Shown: positions 1 through 6,982 of the stretch, piece after piece
Layout of the letters: every line of letters starts with the position of its first letter
Numbering within the stretch: position 1 is the stretch's first letter
Assembly (NCBI RefSeq): GCF_040549465.1
Contig: NZ_JBEPTL010000004.1
Location: forward strand, 1-64,000
DNA length: 64,000 nucleotides
Direction: 5' to 3'
DNA from: Lacisediminihabitans sp040549465
Lineage (GTDB): Bacteria; Actinomycetota; Actinomycetes; Actinomycetales; Microbacteriaceae
Notes under the pieces: generated by a model
What the model was told of the DNA's origin: nothing
What the model saw: only the letters and a program-made list of their open reading frames with translations
The model's database searches: none
Made by a program: the position numbers and the translations under genes

Positions 1-94
1 CCTGAAACGGTCGCCCACCCTTGGCCGCCGGACGCGGCATCAACACGCCCACACGGTCCCACTGCTCATCAGTTAGTAACGAAGTACGAGACAT
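1..94 (-). CDS. IS5-like transposase, N-terminal fragment (cut by window edge)
   Basis: Starting at an ATG ending at 94 on the minus strand, the translation begins MSRTSLLTDEQWDRV and continues through MPRPAAKGGRPF to the window edge. The LTDEQW pattern followed by a Pro/Arg/Gly-rich stretch is the usual start of IS5-type transposases with the DUF4096-like N-terminal domain. Only about 31 residues are visible, so the DDE catalytic core cannot be assessed. Nothing shows whether the element is intact. Confidence 0.7.
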   Translation of the reverse strand, partial: MSRTSLLTDEQWDRVGVLMPRPAAKGGRPFQ

Positions 95-140
95 CGTAAA
101 AGCATCTCAACCAACCACCACAAAGGTTAGGAGACACGCC
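1..140 (-). mobile_element. End of an insertion sequence (IS5-like), partial
   Basis: The first 140 bases hold the start of a transposase gene read leftward plus a short leader that ends in GGCGTGTCTCCTAACC (minus strand, ending at 140). This looks like a terminal inverted repeat. The next four host bases, 141-144, read CTAG, a plausible target duplication for this type of element. The other IS end lies outside the window, so neither the inverted repeat nor the duplication can be confirmed here. The boundary at 140 is inferred from the sharp change from IS leader to marR coding sequence. Confidence 0.6.
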
Positions 141-632
141 CTAGTCGAAGTCGAGACTGAGCTTGCGCAGTAGTGCGGCGAGCTTGTCCTGGTCGGCTGT
201 GGAGAGTGCGTCGAGCAGCTCGCTCTCCGCTGCCAGCAACTCGCGGATGGCGGCATCCACCCGTTCCCGGCCTGACGGGGTCATGGTCACCAGCGTGCCG
301 CGCCCGTCGCCGGGGTCTGCATGGCGTTCCACCAACTGGCGTCCCACCAGGCGGTCGATGCGGTTGGTCATCGTGCCGCTGGAGACCAGGGTCTGTTGTA
401 GCAGGGCTTTCGGGCTCAACTGATAAGGCTTGCCCTCGCGGCGCAGCGCGGAGAGCACGTCGAATTCCCACGATTCGAGACCGGATGCCGTGAAGGCCGT
501 ACGTCTGGCCCGGTCCAGGTGCTTGGCGAGCCGTCCAACGCGGGAGAGTACCTGCAGCGGCGCGAAGTCGAGGTCGGGGCGTTCGCGCAGCCACGCGTCG
601 ACGATGCGGTCGACTTCGTCGTGTGTGGGCAT
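141..632 (-). CDS. MarR-family transcriptional regulator
   Basis: A 163-residue protein with a winged-helix MarR fold. The N-terminal helix (VDRIVDAWLRERPDL) leads to dimerisation helices. The recognition region is LLQQTLVSSGTMTNRIDRL at about 80-100, and the wing follows at about 108-120 (ADPGDGRGTLVTMT). A C-terminal helix rich in Leu/Ala completes the dimer interface. I chose the ATG at 632 (MPTHDEVDR) because upstream codons of the open frame have no MarR-like content. The ligand and targets are unknown. It is the first gene left of tRNA-Gln and is transcribed away from it. Its TAG stop lies exactly at the insertion point of the IS element, so the protein is intact but any downstream gene has been separated from it. 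Confidence 0.85.
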   Translation of the reverse strand: MPTHDEVDRIVDAWLRERPDLDFAPLQVLSRVGRLAKHLDRARRTAFTASGLESWEFDVLSALRREGKPYQLSPKALLQQTLVSSGTMTNRIDRLVGRQLVERHADPGDGRGTLVTMTPSGRERVDAAIRELLAAESELLDALSTADQDKLAALLRKLSLDFD

Positions 633-655
633 CCGACCATTATCGCGCGCCGTTG

Positions 656-742
656 GTTTCTCCGGAGGTTGTGCGCCGCCAACGGTAGTGGGTGGCATTT
701 ACAACCGAAAAGACGAGTGTGGCGCGAATCCTCCGGAGAAAC
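656..742. promoter_or_regulatory. Paired CTCCGGAG palindromes upstream of the marR gene
   Basis: The 13-base sequence GTTTCTCCGGAGG at 656-668 recurs as its exact reverse complement at 730-742, 61 bases away. Each copy contains the 8-base palindrome CTCCGGAG. The pair lies between the MarR start (632) and the tRNA-Gln gene. Small transcription factors often bind paired dyads near their own promoter, so this may be a MarR autoregulatory region. That role is inference; the repeats are directly visible. Confidence 0.4.
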
Positions 743-803
743 GCAGGTTGCTGAAGCCGTGGGCGCTATCTGGCAGACTGGGTTGCTGCGCCGCAGAGCG
801 CGA

Positions 804-875
804 TCCGCCTTAGTGTAACGGCAGCACGACAGCCTTTGGAGCTGTTCGGTCCAGGTTCGAATCCTGGAGGCGGAG
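804..875 (+). tRNA. tRNA-Gln (anticodon TTG)
   Basis: The acceptor arms TCCGCCT (804-810) and AGGCGGA (868-874) pair fully. The anticodon stem ACAGC/GCTGT encloses CTTTGGA with anticodon TTG. The T arm is CCAGG-TTCGAAT-CCTGG at 851-867, and the discriminator base is G875. The gene is 72 bases long with no encoded CCA. It sits directly in front of glmU, an arrangement common in actinobacteria. Confidence 0.95.
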
Positions 876-908
876 CAAAAGATAGACAACGATTTGTCTA
901 TTTTTTGC
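876..908 (+). terminator. Rho-independent terminator behind tRNA-Gln
   Basis: The stem ATAGACAA (882-889) pairs with TTGTCTAT (894-901) around a four-base loop, and a run of six T follows from 901. Flanking GCAAAA and TTTTGC can extend the stem. The position right after the tRNA fits termination of its transcript. Confidence 0.8.
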
Positions 909-998
909 TCCGCTGCGCGGAGCGCGACACACCGAAGGTGTGTCCAGCGAGAGCCGGGAAACCTGCCACCGACCTCGGGTGCCAACAAAGGAGCGCGC

Positions 999-2432
999 GT
1001 GTCCGATTCACAACTCGCCATCATCATCCTCGCCGCCGGCCAGGGCACGCGGATGAAGTCCTCGCGTCCGAAGGTTCTGCACCGCATCGCCGGCGTCCCG
1101 CTGGTGGCCCATGTGCTGGCCACCGCGGAGGAGCTCGGGGCGGCCCACATTGTCGCCGTCGTACGCCACGAGCGTGATGCCGTCGCTGCGGCTATCGTCG
1201 AGCAGGTTCCGCAGGCGATCATCGTCGACCAGGACGAAGAACCGGGCACCGGTCGTGCGGTGGAGCTCGGCCTCGGCGGCCTGCCTGACGGCTTCGCCGG
1301 CCATGTGCTCGTGCTCAGCGCCGATGTACCGCTGCTCGACGCAGCGACAGTTCGCTCGCTGGTGACGAGCCACGAGCTCGGCGGCAACGCCCTCACCCTG
1401 CTGAGTGCTTACTTCACCGATCCGACAGGTTCCGGGCGCGTCATCCGTGATTCGGAGGGCGCATTCGAGTCGATTGTCGAGCAAAAGGATGCCGACCCAG
1501 AGCAGTTGCTCGTCACCGAGATCAACTCTGGTATCTACGTCTTCGACGCTGCCGCTCTCCGTACCGCACTCGCCGCCATCGGCACCGACAACGCGCAGAA
1601 CGAGAAGTACCTCACGGATGCCGCGGCCGGCATCCGCGCATCCGGCGGCCGCATCGAGGCAGTCCCCGTCTCCGACCCGTGGTTGGTCGCCGGCATCAAC
1701 GATCGCGCCCAGCTGAGCGCCGCCGCCGCGGAACTCAACGCCCGCATCGTGCGCGGCTGGCAGATCGCTGGCGTCACCATCCAGGACCCGGCTACGACCT
1801 GGATCGACCTCCAGGCCAGCATCGCCGAAGACGTCGAGATCCTTCCGGGCACCCAGATCAAGGGTCCGACAGTGATCGAGCGCGACGCGGTGATCGGCCC
1901 CGACACGACGCTGGTCGACTGCGAGATCGGTGAGGGAGCCGTGGTCACGCGCACCGATGCCACCCTCGCTGTGATCGGAAAAAATGCCACCGTCGGGCCG
2001 TTCGCCTACCTCCGAGCCGGCACCTACCTCGGCGATGGCGGCAAGATCGGCACCTTCGTGGAGATCAAGAACTCCCGCATCGGAGAGGGAAGCAAGGTTC
2101 CTCACCTCAGCTATGTCGGCGACACGACGATCGGCGAGGGCACCAACATCGGCGCTGGCGCCATCACCGCCAACTATGACGACATCGCGAAGCACCGCAC
2201 CGAGGTCGGCTCCCACGTTCACACCGGGGCGCACAACGTGTTCGTCGCCCCGGTTAGAATTGGTGACGGAGCCAAGGTCGGAGCGGGTGCTGTGGTGCGC
2301 AAAGATGTGCCGGCCGGCGCCCTCGCCATCTCGGTGGCTCCTCAGCGCAATGTGCTGGGCTGGGTCGAGGAGAAACGCGCGGGAACGGCAGCGGCAGAAG
2401 CGGCGGTCGCATCCGACGAGGCCTCGAACTAG
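999..2432 (+). CDS. glmU: Bifunctional UDP-N-acetylglucosamine pyrophosphorylase / glucosamine-1-phosphate acetyltransferase
   Basis: GlmU makes UDP-GlcNAc in the cytoplasm for peptidoglycan by acetylating glucosamine-1-phosphate and then transferring UMP. The N-terminal nucleotidyltransferase domain shows the LAAGQGTRMKS signature at about residues 10-20 and a VLSADVPLL segment near 105. From about residue 255 the protein is a left-handed beta helix of hexapeptide repeats. It includes PFAYLRAG, the VEIKNS and ITANYDD acetyltransferase motifs, and the AHNVFVAP stretch near the end. At 477 residues the length is normal. I chose the GTG at 999 because AAAGGAG lies a few bases upstream and the start matches the family; the longer open frame would read through the terminator. 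prs follows 40 bases downstream, probably co-transcribed. Confidence 0.96.
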   Translation: MSDSQLAIIILAAGQGTRMKSSRPKVLHRIAGVPLVAHVLATAEELGAAHIVAVVRHERDAVAAAIVEQVPQAIIVDQDEEPGTGRAVELGLGGLPDGFAGHVLVLSADVPLLDAATVRSLVTSHELGGNALTLLSAYFTDPTGSGRVIRDSEGAFESIVEQKDADPEQLLVTEINSGIYVFDAAALRTALAAIGTDNAQNEKYLTDAAAGIRASGGRIEAVPVSDPWLVAGINDRAQLSAAAAELNARIVRGWQIAGVTIQDPATTWIDLQASIAEDVEILPGTQIKGPTVIERDAVIGPDTTLVDCEIGEGAVVTRTDATLAVIGKNATVGPFAYLRAGTYLGDGGKIGTFVEIKNSRIGEGSKVPHLSYVGDTTIGEGTNIGAGAITANYDDIAKHRTEVGSHVHTGAHNVFVAPVRIGDGAKVGAGAVVRKDVPAGALAISVAPQRNVLGWVEEKRAGTAAAEAAVASDEASN

Positions 2433-2472
2433 GCCGCGGTAAAAGTCGGGCGACCGGCAGAGAGCAGGGCAC

Positions 2473-3450
2473 GTGGTCGAGATCACAGCCACCGGAGAAA
2501 AGCGACTCGTTATCGTGACGGGTCGTGCTCATCCCCAGCTGGCGATCGACGTCGTAGAGCATCTTGGCGCGGATCTCGTGCACACCGATGCGCGTACCTT
2601 CGCGAACGGTGAGATCTATGCGCGTTACGACGAGAGCGTGCGAGGTTCGGATGCTTTCGTCATCCAGTCGCACACCTATCCGATCAACGAGTGGCTCATG
2701 GAGCAGCTCATCATGGTGGATGCCCTGAAACGAGCCTCCGCGAAGAGGATCACCGTCGTCGCCCCTTTCTACCCCTACGCACGCCAGGACAAGAAAGGTC
2801 GCGGACGGGAACCGATCTCCGCCCGTCTCGTCGCCGACCTGTTCAAGGCGGCCGGCGCCGACCGCATCATGAGCGTCGACCTGCATGCAGCGCAGATCCA
2901 GGGCTTCTTCGACGGCCCTGTCGACCACCTCTTCGCCATGCCGGTGCTGCTCAAGTACTTCCAGGAGCGCCTCGATTCCTCCACGCTTACCGTCGTATCG
3001 CCCGACATGGGCCGGGTACGGGTCGCCGACATCTGGAGCGACAAGCTCGGCGCTCCCCTGGCGATCATCCACAAGCGTCGTGATCCGCTGGTGCCGAATA
3101 AGGTGACCGTGCACGAGATCGTCGGAGAGGTGAAGGGGCGCACCTGCCTCATCGTCGACGACATGATCGACACCGGTGGCACCATCGTGAAAGCCGCGGA
3201 GGCGCTCAAGGAAGCAGGGGCGACGAACGTCGTGGTCGCCGCGACCCACGCGGTCTTCTCGAAGCCGGCCAGCGACGTCCTGCAGAGCGAGTTCATCGAC
3301 GAGGTCGTGGTCACCGACACCCTGCCGATCCCGGAGGAGAAGCGCTTTCCCACGCTCACGATCCTGCCGATCGCGCCGCTCATCGCGAGCGCTATCCACG
3401 AGGTGTTCAGCGACGGCTCGGTCACATCGATGTTCGACGGCGCCGCCTGA
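2473..3450 (+). CDS. prs: Ribose-phosphate pyrophosphokinase
   Basis: This enzyme makes 5-phosphoribosyl-1-diphosphate from ribose-5-phosphate and ATP, the precursor for purines, pyrimidines, His, Trp and NAD. Visible signatures are FANGEIYARYDESVRG in the N-terminal domain, the catalytic flexible-loop region PYARQDKKGRGREPIS around residues 100-115, the SVDLHAAQIQGFF divalent-cation site and the PRPP-binding loop VDDMIDTGGTI near 230. At 325 residues it is typical for class I enzymes. It starts with GTG at 2473. Its position behind glmU is the widespread glmU-prs arrangement. A strong hairpin follows its stop codon. Confidence 0.96.
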   Translation: MVEITATGEKRLVIVTGRAHPQLAIDVVEHLGADLVHTDARTFANGEIYARYDESVRGSDAFVIQSHTYPINEWLMEQLIMVDALKRASAKRITVVAPFYPYARQDKKGRGREPISARLVADLFKAAGADRIMSVDLHAAQIQGFFDGPVDHLFAMPVLLKYFQERLDSSTLTVVSPDMGRVRVADIWSDKLGAPLAIIHKRRDPLVPNKVTVHEIVGEVKGRTCLIVDDMIDTGGTIVKAAEALKEAGATNVVVAATHAVFSKPASDVLQSEFIDEVVVTDTLPIPEEKRFPTLTILPIAPLIASAIHEVFSDGSVTSMFDGAA

Positions 3451-3468
3451 TTCGATTCTGTCCGCTGC

Positions 3469-3516
3469 CGTTTCGGCGCAACGCTGTCGCCTAAGCAACA
3501 GCGTTGCGCCGAAACG
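3469..3516 (+). terminator. Long perfect hairpin after prs (intergenic palindrome, copy 1)
   Basis: A 19-base arm at 3469-3487 (CGTTTCGGCGCAACGCTGT) pairs perfectly with 3498-3516 around a 10-base loop. No T-run follows, so it may act through stem strength alone or serve another role. The sequence resembles a second hairpin at 25841-25886 that shares GTTTCGGCG and the same loop length, suggesting a dispersed repeat family rather than an ordinary terminator. Confidence 0.6.
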
Positions 3517-3557
3517 ACAGCGCAACGCGGTGTGGACGAAGCTCTTAGAGTGATGTT

Positions 3558-5264
3558 ATGACGACAACCACTCCGCGCCCCTGGCTCTCCAGCTATGCGG
3601 AGGGCGTGCCGGATGACATCGAACTGCCGGAGGGTTCACTCTTCGACCTCGTCGAGGGTTCGATTCGCGAGTTCGGCGACAACGTCGCTCTCGAGTTCTT
3701 CGGCGCGACCACCACCTACGCCGACATGGGCGAGCAGATCGCTCGAGCCGCCGAGGGCCTCCGCCTTCTCGGTGTGCAGAAGGGCGACACCGTCGCGCTC
3801 GTGCTGCCCAATTGTCCTCAGCACATCGTCGCCTTCTATGCGGTGCTGAGACTCGGCGCGATCATCGTCGAGCACAACCCGCTGTACACGCCGCGGGAGC
3901 TCCGCCACCAGTTCGAAGACCACGGCGCGAAGGTGGCGATCGTCTGGGACAGGGTGGTGGCCACCATCCAGGACTTCCCCTCGGATGTCGCGATCGAGAC
4001 CCTGATCTCCGTCGACATCACGCGCGCTATGCCATTCGTCACCCGCGCGCTGCTGCGCCTGCCGGTCACCAAGGCCAGGGAGTCGCGGGAAGCCCTCACC
4101 ACGAGGGTGCGCGGCACGATCGTCTGGAAAGACCTGCTCGCCGCCGACCCGATCAAGCCGGAGATCGTGCGTCCGGAGGCCGACGACGTCGCACTCATCC
4201 AGTACACCAGCGGCACGACAGGGCTGCCGAAGGGCGCCACCCTCACCCACCTCAACCTCACGACCAACGCCGCGCAGGCGCGCGCCTGGGTGCCGACGGT
4301 GAAGCGTGGCACCTCAGTGGTCTACGCCGTGCTCCCGATGTTCCACGCCTACGGACTCACCCTCTGCCTCACCTTCGCGATGAGCATGGGCTCACGTCTC
4401 GTGCTCTTCCCCAAGTTCGATCCCGACCTGGTGCTCGCCGTGGTCAAGAAGCGTCCGGCGACCTTCCTGCCCGCCGTTCCGCCCATCTACGAGCGTCTCG
4501 CCGCCGCGGCGAAGGAGCAGAACGTGTCGCTGAAGGGGATCGAGATCGCGATCTCCGGTGCCATGCCGCTGTCGGCATCCGTCGTCGAGCCGTGGGAGGC
4601 ACAGACCGGCGGTTACCTGGTCGAGGGCTATGGCCTCTCCGAGACGAGCCCTGTGCTGATGGCCAACCCTGTCGGGCCGACCCGTCGCGCAGGCGCCGTC
4701 GGCTTGCCGCTGCCGAACACCGAAGTGCGGGTCGTCGACCCCGAGAATCCTACGGTCGATCGTGCACTCGGCGAGGAGGGCGAACTCCTGGTTCGCGGGC
4801 CGCAGGTCTTCTCCGGTTATTGGAAGAAGCCCGACGAGACGGCTGAGGTGTTTGTGCCGGCCGATGAGAACGATGAGGGCGCAGACTGGTTTCGCACCGG
4901 TGACATCGTGCGTCTCGACGACGACGGATTCGTCTCCATCGTCGACCGCATCAAAGAACTCATCATCACCGGCGGCTTCAACGTCGCGCCGAGTGAGGTG
5001 GAGGACGCACTGCGGGCGCATCCGGATGTCGCGGACGCGGCCGTCGTCGGCCTGCCGAGCACGCGCAGCGGCGAAGAGGTCGTCGCAGCGGTCGTGATGG
5101 CTGCGGGAAAACAGCTGGATGAGAAGGCGCTGGGCGAGTCCCTGCGCGGTGGACTTGCGGCCTACAAAGTGCCGAAGCGGATTGTTGCCGTCGACGAACT
5201 GCCGAAGTCGCTGATCGGCAAGGTACAGCGCCGCCAGGTGCGCGAGCAACTGCTCGAGGAGTAG
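3558..5264 (+). CDS. Long-chain-fatty-acid-CoA ligase (AMP-forming, FadD-like)
   Basis: A 568-residue adenylate-forming enzyme expected to activate fatty acids as acyl-adenylates and then acyl-CoA thioesters. The ANL-superfamily motifs are in order: the phosphate-binding loop YTSGTTGLPKG near residue 217, the YGLSETSP segment near 358, DWFRTGDIVRLDDDGF near 447 with the adenosine-ribose Asp, the hinge region DRIKELIITGGFNV near 469, and a C-terminal catalytic Lys in KSLIGKVQRR. The substrate chain length cannot be read from sequence. It is a stand-alone gene preceded by the hairpin after prs and followed by a bidirectional terminator. Confidence 0.9.
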   Translation: MTTTTPRPWLSSYAEGVPDDIELPEGSLFDLVEGSIREFGDNVALEFFGATTTYADMGEQIARAAEGLRLLGVQKGDTVALVLPNCPQHIVAFYAVLRLGAIIVEHNPLYTPRELRHQFEDHGAKVAIVWDRVVATIQDFPSDVAIETLISVDITRAMPFVTRALLRLPVTKARESREALTTRVRGTIVWKDLLAADPIKPEIVRPEADDVALIQYTSGTTGLPKGATLTHLNLTTNAAQARAWVPTVKRGTSVVYAVLPMFHAYGLTLCLTFAMSMGSRLVLFPKFDPDLVLAVVKKRPATFLPAVPPIYERLAAAAKEQNVSLKGIEIAISGAMPLSASVVEPWEAQTGGYLVEGYGLSETSPVLMANPVGPTRRAGAVGLPLPNTEVRVVDPENPTVDRALGEEGELLVRGPQVFSGYWKKPDETAEVFVPADENDEGADWFRTGDIVRLDDDGFVSIVDRIKELIITGGFNVAPSEVEDALRAHPDVADAAVVGLPSTRSGEEVVAAVVMAAGKQLDEKALGESLRGGLAAYKVPKRIVAVDELPKSLIGKVQRRQVREQLLEE

Positions 5265-5289
5265 CGGCTGCGGCCATCCGTGCGCAGGG

Positions 5290-5331
5290 TTGTTATCCGC
5301 GCTGAAGCTGTAACGTGCGCGCGGATAACAA
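5290..5331. terminator. Bidirectional terminator between convergent genes
   Basis: Arms TTGTTATCCGCGC (5290-5302) and GCGCGGATAACAA (5319-5331) pair perfectly over 13 bases around a 16-base loop. The hairpin lies between the acyl-CoA ligase stop and the stop of the leftward membrane-protein gene, so it can serve both transcripts. Confidence 0.7.
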
Positions 5332-5351
5332 ATCAGCGCGCGGACGCGCCG

Positions 5352-5723
5352 TCAGCTGTTGGTCGTCGGCACCCGAGACAGCTTCGGCGACACCGGGATG
5401 AGTCCGAGCGAGGCAACGTGCTTATCGCCACCGAAGGCCCCGACGGTGTAGCACTGCCACCCCATGCCGTTGGCACCGAAGAGTTCGAAGGTTGCGGATG
5501 CCCCGGTTGCCTGGGGCACTTCGTAACGCACCCAGGCCAGGCAGGCCTCCTGCGCGGTGGATGACGCGACGGTCGCGGTCGTGATCACCTGGGGCAGCAC
5601 GAGGCAGAGAATACCGACGATCACCACGACCCGCATGGTGATTACCAGTCGGCGACTGCGCAGCGGAGGACCGCTCGTCGGCTCGTATCCCGCGAGTTCC
5701 GGTTCGTCATCCCAGTTGCTCAT
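5352..5723 (-). CDS. Small membrane protein of unknown function
   Basis: I do not recognise this 123-residue protein. It has an acidic N-terminus (MSNWDDEPELAGYEP), a basic patch RSRRLVITMR and one hydrophobic helix at about residues 30-50 (VVVIVGILCLVLPQVI). A region of about 70 residues follows, probably outside the cell. That region holds two cysteines (EACLAW and WQCYTVG) that could form a disulphide. The layout suggests a single-pass protein with its C-terminus outside. It has no obvious operon partner. Confidence 0.65.
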   Translation of the reverse strand: MSNWDDEPELAGYEPTSGPPLRSRRLVITMRVVVIVGILCLVLPQVITTATVASSTAQEACLAWVRYEVPQATGASATFELFGANGMGWQCYTVGAFGGDKHVASLGLIPVSPKLSRVPTTNS

Positions 5724-5821
5724 CGCCCACTGATTCTGTCATGGGCGGATGGGCTATGGCGGGAAACCGCGGAGACGGACGACGGGCGGCCCGACCCGTG
5801 CCGGGTCGGTAGCATGAAACA

Positions 5822-5932
5822 GTGATCCCGGCTATCGTTGTCGCCCCCCATTCCGCCCCTCGCGACGCGGTTGGACTGGAGCGCGTCGCTCCGTCCCGTC
5901 GTGCCATCGACGAGCTGGCGGCACTCCGGTGA
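5822..5932 (+). CDS. Possible 36-residue leader ORF overlapping the dehydrogenase start
   Basis: A GTG at 5822 opens a 36-codon frame (IPAIVVAPHSAPRDAVGL and onward) whose TGA overlaps the GTG start of the next gene in a GTGA arrangement. Such overlaps usually mean translational coupling. There is no strong ribosome-binding site before 5822. The alternative is that it is a chance frame. No similarity is recognised. Confidence 0.25.
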   Translation: MIPAIVVAPHSAPRDAVGLERVAPSRRAIDELAALR

Positions 5933-6978
5933 GCGATCGTCTGCGCGCCGTCGTCGCGACCCCGCTGAACGAGGAACTCTGCGCCCTGATCGAGCGGCTC
6001 GAGCCGCGCATCGATCTCGTACGAGACCAGAGCCTTCTGCCACCGCAGCGTGCGTCCGGCGATCACGAGGGAGATCCGTCCTTCACCCGCACCGCGGAGC
6101 AGCAGGCCCGTTTCGAGCAGCTGCTCGACTCCGCGGAGGCACTCTTCGGGTTGCCGGGGCAGTCAGGTACCGCTCTTCGTCGCACCGTCAGGGCCAACGC
6201 GAAGCTCCGATGGGTGCACACGACCCCGGCCGGTGGCGGCGGCCAGGTGCGATCGGCCGAACTCACCGAAGAGGAGCTTCAGCGCGTGGCCTTCTCCACC
6301 TCGGCCGGCGCCCACGCCGAGCCGCTCGCCGAATTCGCCGTGCTGGGTCTCCTCGCGGGGATGAAGGATCTGCCGAGGCTCGAAGCCGATAAGGCGCGCC
6401 ACGCTTGGGGACCGCGTCGCAGTGTCGGCACCCTCGGTGGCCGGACCGTGGTCGTGGTGGGGCTCGGGAACATCGGTCGAGCAACGGCGCGCAAGCTCTC
6501 CCTGCTCGGCATGCGCGTGATCGGTGTGCACCGGAGGCACGTCGAGGCCGAGGGTGTCGAGAAGATCGTGCCCGTCGAGCAGTTCGCCGAGGCCGTATCC
6601 GAAGCCGACGCCGTGGTGCTGACCCTGCCGGGAACGGATGCCACGAAGAGCATGCTCAGCCGTGACGTGCTCGCGCACTTTCGTGCGGGTACTCTCTTCG
6701 TCAATGTCGGCCGCGGCACGACGGTCGACGAGGTCGCTCTCGTCGAAGCCCTGCAGGACGGACGGATCGGCTATGCAGCCCTCGACGTCTTCGCTGTCGA
6801 ACCGCTGCCGCAGACCAGTCCGATCTGGGACATGCCGAACGTGCTGGTGAGCCCGCACACTGTGGCGCAGACCCTCGATGAGGAGCGCTACATCGCCGAA
6901 CTGTTTGCCGCGAACGCGACGCGTTTGCTCGACGGTGAACCGCTGGTCAACCGCGTGGACACCGTCGAGTTCTACTAG
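5929..6978 (+). CDS. D-isomer-specific 2-hydroxyacid dehydrogenase
   Basis: A 349-residue NAD(P)-dependent oxidoreductase of the D-2-hydroxyacid dehydrogenase family, which interconverts 2-oxoacids and D-2-hydroxyacids. The nucleotide-binding Rossmann domain has VVVVGLGNIGRATARKL at about residues 166-182, and the later FVNVGRGTTVDEVALVEAL segment is characteristic. The family's catalytic Arg, Glu and His would lie near 250, 280 and 300 (the SPHTVAQT segment). The start is a GTG with a poor ribosome-binding site. It ends four bases before the convergent gnd stop codon. Substrate is unknown; the sugar-acid genes next door make a sugar-acid-related oxoacid possible. Confidence 0.82.
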   Translation: MSDRLRAVVATPLNEELCALIERLEPRIDLVRDQSLLPPQRASGDHEGDPSFTRTAEQQARFEQLLDSAEALFGLPGQSGTALRRTVRANAKLRWVHTTPAGGGGQVRSAELTEEELQRVAFSTSAGAHAEPLAEFAVLGLLAGMKDLPRLEADKARHAWGPRRSVGTLGGRTVVVVGLGNIGRATARKLSLLGMRVIGVHRRHVEAEGVEKIVPVEQFAEAVSEADAVVLTLPGTDATKSMLSRDVLAHFRAGTLFVNVGRGTTVDEVALVEALQDGRIGYAALDVFAVEPLPQTSPIWDMPNVLVSPHTVAQTLDEERYIAELFAANATRLLDGEPLVNRVDTVEFY

Positions 6979-6982
6979 CGCG

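Noticed and set aside
1008..2492. 494-codon minus-strand frame across glmU
   Set aside because: Antisense shadow caused by high G+C; glmU on the plus strand has full-length domains and a ribosome-binding site.
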